Below are positions 35,684 to 45,007 of a DNA stretch of 64,000 bases, one piece after another. The stretch is from positions 1 through 64,000 of the forward strand of contig NZ_VIRF01000063.1 in assembly GCF_008107685.1 (NCBI RefSeq), read 5' to 3'. Below the pieces are notes generated by a model. It saw nothing but the letters and a program-made list of their open reading frames with translations, was not told the DNA's origin and did not search any database. The stretch comes from Novosphingobium sp. BW1 (lineage in GTDB: Bacteria > Pseudomonadota > Alphaproteobacteria > Sphingomonadales > Sphingomonadaceae). The number at the start of each line of letters is the position of its first letter. Positions within the stretch are counted from its first letter, which is position 1. The position numbers and the translations under genes are program-made.

Positions 35684-37495
35684 ATGCTTCGAAATTCCCT
35701 CGCCGTCCTGCGCACGCCCTTCGCCCTTTCCGCCTCGCTTGCCCTTCTTATGGGCATCGCTGGCTGCACCGCCACCGCGCCTGCCGAGATGCAGACGCTG
35801 CCTCCGGCCGCACAGAATCGCGACGCAACCGGGATCGGGGTGGTCAGCGCGGCTGACCCGCGCGCGGCCGCCGCGGGCGTCGAGATCCTCAAACGCGGCG
35901 GCAGTGCGACGGATGCGGCCATAGCGACGATGCTCGCGCTCAACGTCGTCGAGCCCCAGAATTCCGGTATCGGCGGCGGCCTGTTCTGGGTCCGCCATGG
36001 CGCAGCTGATGGCTCGCTTGCCACCATCGACGGCCGCGAAACCGCGCCCGGCTCGGCGGACGAGAGCTGGTTCCTCGATGCCAACGGCGAACGCCGCCCG
36101 GGCCGCGAGATCTACCAGGGCGCGCTCAGCTCGGGCGTGCCAGGTGCGCTCGCCGCCATGGCCAAGGCCCACGCGCAGTGGGGCACGCTGCCCTGGGCCG
36201 ATCTCTTTGCACCGGCGATCGCGCTCGCCCGCGACGGGTTTGTGGTGACCGACCGCCTCCACAACGGCCTTGAACTCTACAGCCGCCACGTGACCGGCTG
36301 GGCCAAAGAGACCTATTTTCCGGGAGGTGATGCGGTGGCCATCGGCTCCACGCTGAGGACCCCCGCGCTCGCCAAGACGCTTGAACGCCTCGCCGCCGAG
36401 GGACCTGCGCCCTTCTACAAGGGCGATATTGCGCAGAACATCGTCACCGCGCTCACCTCCGCCGAGCCCGTCTCCTCGCCGATCACCACCGCTGACCTCG
36501 CCGGATACGAAGCGAAGGAACGCCCCTCGGTTTGCGACGATTACCGGGGCTACAAGGTCTGCTCAATGGGCCCACCGTCTTCGGGTGGCCTGACCGTGCT
36601 GATGATCCTGAAGCAACTCGAACGCTTCGACATGAAGGCGCTGGGCAAGGACAATCCGGTGTCCTGGCATCTCCTCGCCGAATCCGAGCGCCTCGCCTAC
36701 GCCGACCGCAACCTCTACATGGCCGACCCCGACTTTGTCGGCGTCCCGGTCAAGGGCCTGCTCGACCCGGCCTACCTCGCCCGCCGCTCGGCTCGGATCG
36801 ATCCCGCGCACACCATGCAGGTGATCGAGCCCGGCACGCCCGAAGGCGCGCCCGAGCGCCAGCGCGTCCCCTTCCGCGACGATCCGGGGACGAGCGACCT
36901 TGCCGTCGTCGACAAGGAGGGCAACGTCGCGCAGGTCACCACCACCATCAACGGCTACTTCGGTTCGGGCATCGCCGCCTCGGGCTTCCTCCTCAACAAC
37001 GAACTGCCCGATTTCGACCCCGTGCCAAGCCAGGACGGATACCTCGTCGCCAACCGCGTGGAAGGCGGCAAGCGACCCCGCAGTTCGATGTCGCCGACCA
37101 TCGTCTATGCGCCCGACGGCTCGGTGCGCCTGGCCATTGGAGCGGCGGGCGGTGCCACAATCATCTGCCAGATTGCCAAGGCCATCATTGGCGTGATCGA
37201 CTGGGACCTCTCCGCGCAGGACGCCATCGCGATGGGTCTCGTCTACGCGCCGGGCTCGAAGACAGCGACACTCGAACAGGGGACCGAGCTTGAAGCCATG
37301 CTCCCCGCGCTCCAGGCACTGGGCGAGAACGTCAAGATCGCCCCCCTCGGTCTCAAGGCCAACGCGGTCGAGAAGGTCAATGGCCGGTGGCTGGGCGCGG
37401 CCGATCCGCGCAGCGAAGGCGTCGGCATGGACACGCTGGGCAACGTCACCGTGATCAAGCGCCGCAAGAACAGCCTCAACGGCGCGCACGAGTAA
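35684..37495 (+). CDS. ggt: Gamma-glutamyltransferase, lipoprotein
   Basis: 603 residues from ATG 35684. The signal peptide ends at a lipobox 'GIAGC', so it is probably membrane-anchored. The autocleavage nucleophile is Thr403 in 'DPGTSDLAVVDKEGN', followed by 'TTTINGYFGSGIAASGFLLNNE' and 'KRPRSSMSPTIV', the usual substrate-site motifs. It cleaves gamma-glutamyl bonds of glutathione in the periplasm. Autoprocessing would yield a large and a small subunit. Confidence 0.93.
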   Translation: MLRNSLAVLRTPFALSASLALLMGIAGCTATAPAEMQTLPPAAQNRDATGIGVVSAADPRAAAAGVEILKRGGSATDAAIATMLALNVVEPQNSGIGGGLFWVRHGAADGSLATIDGRETAPGSADESWFLDANGERRPGREIYQGALSSGVPGALAAMAKAHAQWGTLPWADLFAPAIALARDGFVVTDRLHNGLELYSRHVTGWAKETYFPGGDAVAIGSTLRTPALAKTLERLAAEGPAPFYKGDIAQNIVTALTSAEPVSSPITTADLAGYEAKERPSVCDDYRGYKVCSMGPPSSGGLTVLMILKQLERFDMKALGKDNPVSWHLLAESERLAYADRNLYMADPDFVGVPVKGLLDPAYLARRSARIDPAHTMQVIEPGTPEGAPERQRVPFRDDPGTSDLAVVDKEGNVAQVTTTINGYFGSGIAASGFLLNNELPDFDPVPSQDGYLVANRVEGGKRPRSSMSPTIVYAPDGSVRLAIGAAGGATIICQIAKAIIGVIDWDLSAQDAIAMGLVYAPGSKTATLEQGTELEAMLPALQALGENVKIAPLGLKANAVEKVNGRWLGAADPRSEGVGMDTLGNVTVIKRRKNSLNGAHE

Positions 37496-37510
37496 GAAGA
37501 GAAAAATGAT

Positions 37511-37624
37511 TCAAGGGGCCATCGCCCCTTGACCCCAGAATGAGCGACCTCACCTCCCGCTGCTCAGGCCACGCGCGTAAGGTGAGACCAAAAGTTTGGG
37601 AAGCCCGAGGGCAATGGCCCTCGG
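37511..37624 (-). repeat. Three-palindrome intergenic repeat, copy G
   Basis: Reverse orientation: 'tcaaggggccatcgcccctt' at the left, CTCACC ... AAGGTGAG in the centre and 'ccgagggcaatggccctcgg' at the right. Between ggt and the acyl-CoA ligase gene. Confidence 0.9.
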
Positions 37625-37800
37625 GAATCCTTCTTCTACCCCTTTAAACGGCGGCCCGTGCTCGCCTTGCGACCTTTCTGACAATCCCCCTGCCCGCTTG
37701 CCGCAACCGATTGCGCGGCCTAAGCGTTCGAACCGAGAAGCACGCCCCGCGTCGTTCGCACGCGCGGGCGCGGTACAAGGCAGAGAGGATTTCCGAGCCC

Positions 37801-39606
37801 ATGGATCTTGTCGAATTCGACAGGTGCGCCAACGTCGTATCGCTGTTCCTGGCCCGCGCCGATGCGCTGGGCGAGGCGCCCATGCTCTGGGCCAAGCGCG
37901 AGGGCGAATGGAGCTCGATCAGCTGGGCCGAGGCCGCGCGGCGGGTCTGCCTGCTCGCCGAAGGGCTGCGGGCGCGCGGGCTCCGCGATGGTGACCGGGT
38001 CCTGATCGTCTCGGAGAACCGGCCCGAGTGGTGCCTCGCCGATCTTGCGATCATGGCCGCGGGCTGCGTGACGGTGCCCACCTACACCACCAACACCACC
38101 CGCGATCACACGCATATTCTTGAAAATTCAGGGGCCTGCGCGGCCATCGTGTCGAGCGCAAAGCTCGCCAAGCCGCTGCTTTCCGCCATCGTCCAGACCG
38201 ACTTATGCCGCCATGTCGTCGGCATGGAGGCACTCCCCAGCCTGCAGGGCGGCAACTTCGGGACCTCCTTGTGGGACGACATGCTGACTGGCGATACGCA
38301 GGCCGCGCGCGCGGCGGTGGAGGCGCGTCTCGTCTCCATCGGGCGCGACAGCCTCGCCTGCATCATCTACACCAGCGGCACGGGCGGGGCACCGCGCGGG
38401 GTCCGCCAGCATCACGGCATGCTGCTCACCAACATCGCGGGCACCACGCAGGTCATACTCGACGACTTCCACCTCGATCGGCCCGAGGTGTTCCTCTCAT
38501 TCCTGCCCCTCAGCCACGCCTATGAGCACACCGCAGGAGAGATCTTCCCGATCGGCCTCGGCGGCCAGATCTACTACGCCGAAGGGCTGGAAAAGCTCGC
38601 CGCCAACATCGAGGAGGTCAGCCCCACGATCATGGTCGTCGTGCCGCGCCTGTTCGAGGTTCTGCGCACCAAGATCATAAAGCAGATCGAGAAGCAGGGC
38701 GGCGCGGCCAAGTGGATGATGGACCAGGCCATCGCGGTCGCCATGCGCAAGGCCGCCGGCAAACGGCGCCTGACCGACTACCCGCTCGACGCACTGCTGG
38801 AACGCACGCTGCGCCCCAAGATCCGCGCCAGGTTCGGCGGGCGCATGAAGGCGCTCGTCTCGGGCGGCGCGCCGCTCAACCCCGAGATCGGCATATTCTT
38901 CGAGGCGATGGGCCTTACCCTCCTGCAAGGCTACGGCCAGACCGAAAGCGGTCCCGTCATCTCGGTCAACCGCCCGCGCGCGGGTATCAAGATGGACACC
39001 GTGGGCCCGCCGATGCGCGGCGCCGAAGTGCAGATCGCCGAGGATGGCGAGATCCTGGTGCGCGGCGAACTGGTCATGCACGGCTACTGGCAGAACGCGG
39101 CCGCGAGCGAAGCCGCGCTTCAAAACGGCTGGCTCCACACCGGCGACATCGGCCACATCGACGACAAGGGGCGCATCTGCATCACCGACCGCAAGAAGGA
39201 CATGATCGTCAACGACAAGGGCGACAATGTCTCGCCCCAGCGGATCGAATCGATGCTCACGCTCCAGAACGAGATCGCGCAGGCCATGGTCGCGGGCGAC
39301 CGGCGCCCTTACGTGGTAGGCCTAATCGTGCCCGATGCCGACTGGGCGCGCGAATGGGCGCAGGAGAACGGCGAGGAGGGCGATCTGGCCACCCTTCAGG
39401 CCCTGCCAGCCTTCCGCGCGGCCATCCGCGAAGCCATCGATCGGGTCAACCGGGAGATGTCGGTGATCGAGAAGGTGCGCCAGTTCGCCTTTGCCGACGG
39501 GCCCTTCGCGATCGAGAACGAAGAACTGACCCCCAGCCTCAAGATTCGCCGTCACAAGCTCAAGGAACGCTACGGCGCGCGACTGGACGCCCTCTACCGC
39601 AGCTGA
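37801..39606 (+). CDS. AMP-dependent synthetase / long-chain acyl-CoA ligase (FACS type)
   Basis: 601 residues from ATG 37801. Adenylation motifs: 'LACIIYTSGTGGAPRGV' (P-loop-like), 'GYGQTESGPVISVN', 'WLHTGDIGHIDDKGRICITDRKKDMI' and the terminal lysine in 'LKIRRHKLKERYG'. It activates a carboxylic acid, probably a long-chain fatty acid, to its CoA thioester. The length and the eukaryote-like 'SFLPLSHAYEHTAGE' suggest the long-chain branch. Confidence 0.87.
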   Translation: MDLVEFDRCANVVSLFLARADALGEAPMLWAKREGEWSSISWAEAARRVCLLAEGLRARGLRDGDRVLIVSENRPEWCLADLAIMAAGCVTVPTYTTNTTRDHTHILENSGACAAIVSSAKLAKPLLSAIVQTDLCRHVVGMEALPSLQGGNFGTSLWDDMLTGDTQAARAAVEARLVSIGRDSLACIIYTSGTGGAPRGVRQHHGMLLTNIAGTTQVILDDFHLDRPEVFLSFLPLSHAYEHTAGEIFPIGLGGQIYYAEGLEKLAANIEEVSPTIMVVVPRLFEVLRTKIIKQIEKQGGAAKWMMDQAIAVAMRKAAGKRRLTDYPLDALLERTLRPKIRARFGGRMKALVSGGAPLNPEIGIFFEAMGLTLLQGYGQTESGPVISVNRPRAGIKMDTVGPPMRGAEVQIAEDGEILVRGELVMHGYWQNAAASEAALQNGWLHTGDIGHIDDKGRICITDRKKDMIVNDKGDNVSPQRIESMLTLQNEIAQAMVAGDRRPYVVGLIVPDADWAREWAQENGEEGDLATLQALPAFRAAIREAIDRVNREMSVIEKVRQFAFADGPFAIENEELTPSLKIRRHKLKERYGARLDALYRS

Positions 39607-39653
39607 CAGTATGGGCGCTCACGGCCGCCGCTGCGGCCCATAACGGAGTGCCC

Positions 39654-40757
39654 ATGCCGCGCCTGCCAGTGAATAGACCGCCTGCCCTGCTTTTCCTTTT
39701 CGGGGTATTCCTGGCACTTGCCTCTTGCTTCTCCGTCCTGCCTGTGCGCGCGCAGGAGAGTGGGCAGAGCCTGACCGTCGCAACGCGCGAAGCCCCGCCG
39801 TTCGTGATGAAGGACGAAAATGGCACCTGGTCGGGCCTTGCCATCGACATGTGGCGCGAAATCGCCGAGGAACGGGGCTACGACTATGCCTTTGTCGAGA
39901 GTGACCTTGCCGGCATGGTCGCAGGAGTGGCCGATGGGCGTTATGACGCCAGCGTGGGCGCGCTCACGGTTACGGCCGCGCGCGAGGAGCAGGTCGACTT
40001 CACCCACCCCTTCTACGCCACCGGCTTCGGTATTGCCGTGCCCAGGGCGCCGCCTGCCTGGCTCTCGCTGCTGCGCAACTTCTTCACGCTGCAGTTCCTC
40101 CAGGCGATCCTGGCGCTGTGCGCGCTGCTTTTGGTAGTGGGGTTCCTGTTCTGGCTGGTCGAGCGGCGCCACAACTCGGAGGAATTCGCGCAAGGCCCGC
40201 GCGGCCTGTTTGCCGGTTTCTGGTTTTCCGCCGTGACGATGACCACGGTGGGCTATGGCGACAAGGCGCCCAAGACGGCCGCGGGCAAAGCCATCGCGCT
40301 GGTGTGGATGTTCGCCGCGATCCTGATTATTTCGACCTTTACCGGCATGATCGCCTCCTCGCTGACGAGCGGGCGCCTGACCGGCGCGATCGGCGGGCCC
40401 GAAGACCTTGCCGTGGCCTCGGTCGGCTCGATCCGCGCGTCTGCAAGCGATGAATGGCTCTCCAGCGAGGGCATCGCCTTTACCGGCTATCCCAATATCG
40501 AGAGCGGTCTTGCGGCCCTGCGCGAGGGCCGGATCGAGGCGTTCGTCTACGACGAACCGCTGCTGCGCTACCGTGTGCGCAACGACACCACGAATACGTT
40601 GCGCGTCCTCCCCGGCACGTTCGGACGACAGGACTATGCCATCGCCACCGGCCCGGACAGCGCCTTGCGCGAGCCGGTCGACATCTCGTTGCTCCAAATC
40701 GTGGAAGGGGCGAAATGGCGAAATGACCTCACCCGGATGCTGGGCAAGGTGAAGTAG
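39654..40757 (+). CDS. Prokaryotic ionotropic glutamate receptor-like potassium channel (GluR0 type)
   Basis: 367 residues with a signal peptide (1-33). A periplasmic-binding-protein-like ligand core is split: lobe S1 (about 38-130, with 'ALTVTAAREEQVDFTHPF', Arg110 corresponding to the ligand alpha-carboxyl binder) and lobe S2 (about 250-367, 'IEAFVYDEP', Asp300). Between them are TM1 (about 148-169), a pore helix with selectivity filter 'TTVGYGD' (198-203) and TM3 (about 211-236). This is the GluR0 architecture: an amino-acid-gated K+ channel. Ligand and conductance are inferred from family. Confidence 0.87.
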   Translation: MPRLPVNRPPALLFLFGVFLALASCFSVLPVRAQESGQSLTVATREAPPFVMKDENGTWSGLAIDMWREIAEERGYDYAFVESDLAGMVAGVADGRYDASVGALTVTAAREEQVDFTHPFYATGFGIAVPRAPPAWLSLLRNFFTLQFLQAILALCALLLVVGFLFWLVERRHNSEEFAQGPRGLFAGFWFSAVTMTTVGYGDKAPKTAAGKAIALVWMFAAILIISTFTGMIASSLTSGRLTGAIGGPEDLAVASVGSIRASASDEWLSSEGIAFTGYPNIESGLAALREGRIEAFVYDEPLLRYRVRNDTTNTLRVLPGTFGRQDYAIATGPDSALREPVDISLLQIVEGAKWRNDLTRMLGKVK

Positions 40758-40779
40758 CGCGCGGTCGACATCGGCCACG

Positions 40780-40822
40780 AAAAAGGGGCGCTCTTCCGGT
40801 CCGGAAAAGAGCGCCCCTTTTT
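40780..40822. terminator. Strong bidirectional rho-independent terminator
   Basis: Stem AAAAAGGGGCGCTCTT / AAGAGCGCCCCTTTTT with a short loop, giving a T run on both strands. Lies between the channel gene (plus) and the methyltransferase gene (minus). Confidence 0.9.
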
Positions 40823-40847
40823 CATTTCAGGCCCTGACGACCCGGTC

Positions 40848-41960
40848 TTACTTGCGGCCCGAAGTCACAAACCAGGACAGGAAGACGCCCTTCGATTCCT
40901 CGCCGAACTTGCTCGCCGACATGTCTGGGCCCAGGACGGCGTCCTGGAAGCCGACCTTCACGTCCTCGAACCCGGCCGCCGTCATCAGCGCGCCGTAGTC
41001 AGCCGACGTGGCCTCCTGCCAGGCAGGCTCGTTGTTGTAATCACGCTCCACGCCCGCGATCACCTGGCTCCACAGATCGAGCGTCTCGTACTTGACGGGC
41101 ACTTCGAGGTGGACCGCGATGCCCCCCTTGCGCAGCAGCCGGTGGCTTTCCTTGAGGATGTTCTGGATCGCCTCGGGCGAGGTCTCGTGCATGACCGCCG
41201 CGGTGAAGAGGAGATCGAAGCTCTCATCCTCGAAGCGGGTCTTCTCGGCATCATCCTGCACGAAGTGGATCGCCGCGCCCAGGTGCGCGGCGCGGGCGTG
41301 CGCGTAGCGCAGCACCGAGGCGCCGACGTCGACCGCATAGGCCTCGGCCTTGGGGTAAGCTTCGGCGACGGGAATCACGCTCGAGCCCACGCCGCAGCCC
41401 AGTTCGACCAGCTTCTCGGGCTGGAAATCGGGATAGCACGAGGCCAGATGCGCCGCGACGGCCTTGCCTCGACCGTCGTTGAGGAAACCGCCGTTGCGGC
41501 CCAGCATGTAGACCGCACCGCCGCGGTCCATCAGTGCGCCCTGGCGCACGCCGTCGGTGTCCGAACCGTAGCCGCCGGGCATGAGGTGAACGTGGGCGTC
41601 TTCCAGGTAATCGGGGACCTGGAAGTCCTCAGCCAGGGTCAGCGAGCCGATCTCGGCGGCCTCGGAGGCCTTGGCATCAAGCTCACCGGCCTGACGATCG
41701 ACGCAGTTCCACACCGAATCCCAGAGCAGTTCCTGCGTCGTGCGGCGCATGTTCGACCAGCCCAGGAACGCAGGCTCCTTGTGCAGCTTGTCAAAGACCT
41801 CTTCCGCGCGCGCGTTGTGGCTGAGGCCCGGATCGAGCTCCTCGGCGATCTGGCGCTCATGCGGCTCGACTTCGGTGTAGAGCCAGTACTGCAGGTCGCG
41901 CACGAAGAGCTGTTCGGTGGTCTCGTCGTGGTTGGCACTGGCAAGCATCGGATGCGACAT
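40848..41960 (-). CDS. Class I SAM-dependent methyltransferase, substrate unknown
   Basis: 370 residues. SAM-binding motif I 'KLVELGCGVGSSVIPVAEA', followed by 'AYAVDVGASVLRYA' and 'FVQDDAEKTRFEDESFDLLFT', a standard Rossmann methyltransferase. An unusual N-terminal region of about 190 residues precedes it. Its start is 3 bp from the stop of the small helical gene upstream, so the two are co-transcribed. Confidence 0.8.
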   Translation of the reverse strand: MSHPMLASANHDETTEQLFVRDLQYWLYTEVEPHERQIAEELDPGLSHNARAEEVFDKLHKEPAFLGWSNMRRTTQELLWDSVWNCVDRQAGELDAKASEAAEIGSLTLAEDFQVPDYLEDAHVHLMPGGYGSDTDGVRQGALMDRGGAVYMLGRNGGFLNDGRGKAVAAHLASCYPDFQPEKLVELGCGVGSSVIPVAEAYPKAEAYAVDVGASVLRYAHARAAHLGAAIHFVQDDAEKTRFEDESFDLLFTAAVMHETSPEAIQNILKESHRLLRKGGIAVHLEVPVKYETLDLWSQVIAGVERDYNNEPAWQEATSADYGALMTAAGFEDVKVGFQDAVLGPDMSASKFGEESKGVFLSWFVTSGRK

Positions 41961-41963
41961 GGT

Positions 41964-42293
41964 TCAGGCTCCCTGGTTCGAAGTGTTCTTGGCCGCGCGG
42001 CGCATAGCCGCCTCGCGGATCGGGCGGAATACCTTGCCGATCAGGCGCTGGCGCAGAGCGCCGCGCGCCTTGGCGGCATCCTCGTCGGGAACATAGGCCT
42101 CGACCGCGCCCGCGTCGAGCGTGCCGGCCTTGGCCAGCAGGCGCTCGAGCGTGTCGATGCGCTCGCGCGCCATGGCCAGTTCGCTGGCCAGCGCGGTGAT
42201 CATTGCGAAGGTCTGGTCATCGCCTTCGTCCAGGCCGGGCATGTCCCGGCGACCGGCGGTCTGGGGTTTCGCCATGTGCGGCTTGTTGGTCAC
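41964..42293 (-). CDS. Small hypothetical protein, coiled-coil
   Basis: 109 residues. The middle 'MITALASELAMARERIDTLERLLAKAG' is a probable coiled coil, flanked by polar, disordered regions; a basic C-terminus follows. No recognised family. Transcribed immediately before the methyltransferase gene, suggesting a shared pathway or a partner protein. Confidence 0.6.
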   Translation of the reverse strand: MTNKPHMAKPQTAGRRDMPGLDEGDDQTFAMITALASELAMARERIDTLERLLAKAGTLDAGAVEAYVPDEDAAKARGALRQRLIGKVFRPIREAAMRRAAKNTSNQGA

Positions 42294-42402
42294 GCGTTAC
42301 ACCTCTTGTTCCAGTCCGGTTGCTTCAGATACCGGATCTCTCGGGAGTACAAGATGCCATAACCGTCTTCGGGTGCAGGCCCGCTTTCGATTTGTCCGAA
42401 CG

Positions 42403-42441
42403 GCGACAACCTGCGCCGGATTTTCCGGTCGCAGGTTGCGG
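42403..42441 (-). terminator. Strong stem-loop between two minus-strand genes
   Basis: A long stem (CAACCTGCG core plus CCGG, with a few mismatches) around a TTTT-containing loop, 42403-42441. No clear T tract follows, so factor-dependent termination or an mRNA-stability element is as likely as a simple terminator. Confidence 0.45.
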
Positions 42442-42525
42442 TCTGGGCCTTGCGCTATGCGGTAGAGGGGCCCGGTGCAGGGAAAGCGGTGCGACCCGAG
42501 GGCCCTGCGGTAAAGGGAAGGTGCG

Positions 42526-43053
42526 TCAGGCGGCTTCGAGCTCGATCCACTCGGGGTAGAAGCCGGGTTCGCGCGCGGACCAGCCCGGCGCCGTCGCGGC
42601 GGCCTCGCTGATCGAGTGCAGCAGGGTCTTGCGCCAGTCAGGCCGGATCTGTGGGAGCGCAGCCGCGCCGCAGAAGGCCCCGGGAAGCCAGGGCCGAGCC
42701 CAAGCGCCCAGCAGGCGTTCGTAGAGGAAGCGGAAGGCGGAGAAGCTGGCCAGCCCGCCTTGCGCCAGATCGTAGGCGGCCATGCGCACTAGCTTGCCCA
42801 TGAAGGGATCGAGATCGGCAAAGCCGTATTCGTCCGGGCGCTGCCCACGCAGGGCCTGCAGGTCACGGTAACTCTCGTACTGACCTCGGATCGAGGCCAT
42901 TTCCCCGGCATTGCGGCCCCAGAGCTTAAAAGCGTCCTGGCGCCCCAAGCCAACATCAAGACTGCGCCGGATATAGCGCTGTTCCGAAGGAGTGAAGCTC
43001 GCGAATTCCCGAAGCTCGCTGATTGTGAGACTTGCCGTGCCTGCGTATTCCAT
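42526..43053 (-). CDS. Hypothetical protein
   Basis: 175 residues from ATG 43053. A helical N-terminal part ('TISELREFASFTPSEQRYIRR') resembles a DNA-binding or sequestration helix pair, then 'DPFMGKLVRMAAYDLAQGG' and a Trp/Pro-rich C-terminus. No signal peptide, no membrane segment, no recognised family. The hairpin at 42403-42441 follows. Confidence 0.6.
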   Translation of the reverse strand: MEYAGTASLTISELREFASFTPSEQRYIRRSLDVGLGRQDAFKLWGRNAGEMASIRGQYESYRDLQALRGQRPDEYGFADLDPFMGKLVRMAAYDLAQGGLASFSAFRFLYERLLGAWARPWLPGAFCGAAALPQIRPDWRKTLLHSISEAAATAPGWSAREPGFYPEWIELEAA

Positions 43054-43208
43054 GTGCCGTGTCCGTTGCTTGTTATGTGTCGTTGTTCAGCTTTCGCCTT
43101 TCCCGTGATGAACACACTTTAAGCCCCGCGAGCTTACCCGCACGTTAATCATGCAATCGTTTGAACACCTCACTGACCGAAAGTATTAGGCAATAAAATC
43201 GTTAACTA

Positions 43209-44027
43209 TCAGATCATGCCGGAAAGCGGGCTTGAGGGGTCTGCATAGCGCCGCTTCTGCATGCGTCCGCTAAGATATGCGTGGCGTCCAGCTTCCACCG
43301 CGAGGCGCATCGCCCTCGCCATCCTTACCGGATCCTTCGCCTCGGCAATGGCGGTATTCATGAGCACGCCGTCGCAGCCCAGCTCCATCGCGACCGCCGC
43401 TTCCGACGCGGTGCCCACGCCCGCATCGACCAGCACCGGCACCTTGGCGCCCTCGACGATGAGGCGAACGGTGACCTGGTTCTGGATGCCAAGGCCCGAA
43501 CCGATCGGCGCGCCCAGCGGCATAACCGCCACCGCGCCCGCCTCTTCGAGCTGCTTGGCCGCAATCGGGTCATCAACGCAGTAGACCATCGGCAGGAAGC
43601 CTTCCTTGGCGAGGATCTCAGTGGCCTTCAGCGTCTCACGCATGTCGGGATAGAGCGTGCGCGCCTCGCCCAGCACCTCGAGCTTGACGAGGTCCCAGCC
43701 GCCCGCCTCGCGCGCCAGGCGCAGTGTGCGGATCGCATCCTCGGCCGTGAAGCAGCCTGCGGTGTTGGGCAGGTAGGTGATCTTCTTCGGGTCGATGTAG
43801 TCGGTCAGCATCGGCGCCTTGGGGTCCGACACGTTGACGCGGCGCACCGCGACCGTAACGATCTCGGCGCCCGACGCCTCGACCGCGGCCGCGTTCTGCT
43901 CGAAGTCCTTGTACTTGCCCGTGCCCACGATCAGGCGCGAGGTGAAGGTGCGCCCCGCGACCGTCCAGGTGTCAGCATCGGTCGCGGGAGTGGTGGGGGC
44001 AGAGGAAGTATCGGTCACAGGTCGCAT
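43209..44027 (-). CDS. thiG: Thiazole synthase
   Basis: 272 residues from ATG 44027. TIM-barrel thiazole synthase pattern: '[36 protein letters not shown]', catalytic lysine region '[10 protein letters not shown]', '[16 protein letters not shown]', '[33 protein letters not shown]'. It forms the thiazole phosphate of thiamin from DXP, dehydroglycine and ThiS-thiocarboxylate. Operon with thiS upstream; no TPP riboswitch was found before thiS. Confidence 0.95.
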   Translation of the reverse strand: MRPVTDTSSAPTTPATDADTWTVAGRTFTSRLIVGTGKYKDFEQNAAAVEASGAEIVTVAVRRVNVSDPKAPMLTDYIDPKKITYLPNTAGCFTAEDAIRTLRLAREAGGWDLVKLEVLGEARTLYPDMRETLKATEILAKEGFLPMVYCVDDPIAAKQLEEAGAVAVMPLGAPIGSGLGIQNQVTVRLIVEGAKVPVLVDAGVGTASEAAVAMELGCDGVLMNTAIAEAKDPVRMARAMRLAVEAGRHAYLSGRMQKRRYADPSSPLSGMI

Positions 44028-44123
44028 CCTTTCAAGAGGCGGGAAGCGCGAGGAAATCTCGGAAGAAAGAAGTGGGAAATGGCGGCCCCATCGGCGCAAT
44101 GGCCGAACGGGACGCCGGGCGCG

Positions 44124-44354
44124 TCAACCGCCGCCCACGAAGTGGACGATCTCGAGCGTGTCGCCCTCCCCCAGAGTGACGTCGGCCAGCGTCGAGCGCG
44201 GCGCGATCTCGGCGTTGCGCTCGACCGCGACCTTGGCGGGATCGAGTCCGATTTCGGCGACAAGGTCGGCAATCGTCGAGCCGGCCGCAATCCGGTGCGG
44301 CTCCCCGTTGACGGTGAGCGAGATGAGGGCGTTCGGCGTATCGTTCTGGGCCAT
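44124..44354 (-). CDS. thiS: Sulfur carrier protein ThiS
   Basis: 76 residues from ATG 44354. Ubiquitin-like fold ending in the obligatory 'GGG' (C-terminal Gly-Gly adenylated and thiocarboxylated by ThiF). The N-terminus 'ISLTVNGEPHRIAAGSTIADL' matches ThiS. Delivers sulfur to ThiG. Confidence 0.92.
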   Translation of the reverse strand: MAQNDTPNALISLTVNGEPHRIAAGSTIADLVAEIGLDPAKVAVERNAEIAPRSTLADVTLGEGDTLEIVHFVGGG

Positions 44355-44406
44355 GTGGGTGCAGATAGCGCGCCCTGCGCCGAGCGCAAGGTTTCCCGCC
44401 GCCAAG

Positions 44407-44443
44407 CAAAAACGCGCACGGCGCTTTTCACCGCCCTGCGCGC
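44407..44443 (-). terminator. Rho-independent terminator after the MerC-domain gene
   Basis: Minus-strand stem GCGCGCAGGGCGG / GCGCCGTGCGCG followed by TTTTT (44408-44412). It separates the MerC gene from thiS. Confidence 0.8.
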
Positions 44444-44497
44444 CCGACACGACGCGGAACATCGCCCGCGCGGCGACCCGCCGCGACCAAGCGCGGG

Positions 44498-44875
44498 TCA
44501 GTGAGCCGCGTGGCCGCGCAAGTTGAAGAGATGCGCGCCCGCAACCAGGGTCACGCCGCAGATCGTGAGCAGCGCCTCGGACAGGCCGTGCCCCACGAAC
44601 AGCGCCAGCGCCATCAGCACGATGCCCGCGCCACCGATCACTAGCGGCATCATCCGGCCGTGGCGAATGACGCCGACCCCCAGCGAGACGCCGCCGAACA
44701 CGACGGCAAGCGCCAGACCGACCTCATGGATGGCGGGGGACAGCAGCAATTCGCCGCCCAGCCCCAGCACGCCCACCAGCACGATGCCTGCCACGCAGTG
44801 CACCGCGCAAAGCCCGCTGAGCAGGATTCCGGCCCGGTCGAGCCGTCCACGAATCGAAGAAGGGTTGCTGCGCAT
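44498..44875 (-). CDS. MerC-domain membrane protein, probable metal transporter
   Basis: 125 residues from ATG 44875, with four membrane helices. The MerC-type pair of cysteines is in 'LSGLCAVHCVAGIVLVG'. Family members move mercury or other divalent metals across the inner membrane. A palindromic AT-rich operator lies 13 bp upstream of the start (see 44888), suggesting metal-responsive control, and the start at 44911 would place the operator inside the gene, so it is rejected. Confidence 0.75.
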   Translation of the reverse strand: MRSNPSSIRGRLDRAGILLSGLCAVHCVAGIVLVGVLGLGGELLLSPAIHEVGLALAVVFGGVSLGVGVIRHGRMMPLVIGGAGIVLMALALFVGHGLSEALLTICGVTLVAGAHLFNLRGHAAH

Positions 44876-44887
44876 CGCCCGGCAAAT

Positions 44888-44904
44888 ATGTAACGTTGTA
44901 ACAT
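44888..44904. promoter_or_regulatory. Candidate Zur-type (Fur-family) operator
   Basis: Near-perfect palindrome 'atgtaacgttgtaacat' (one mismatch pair) in an otherwise GC-rich region, between the divergent MerC and ctaA genes. It resembles alphaproteobacterial zinc-uptake-regulator boxes. Inferred from similarity; no Zur gene is in the window. Confidence 0.45.
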
Positions 44905-45007
44905 TAATCAAGAGCGGGACCGAAATTTGCCGCGAACCGAGCCCTTACCGCGCCCGGAGGCTGCGGGCTCTTGCGTAACCTGCGGCAAGGGCTCAGGAAG
45001 AGTCCCC

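Noticed and set aside
44355..44497. TPP riboswitch before thiS
   Set aside because: The region lacks the conserved CUGAGA and ACCUGA-type elements and instead holds a rho-independent terminator for the MerC gene.
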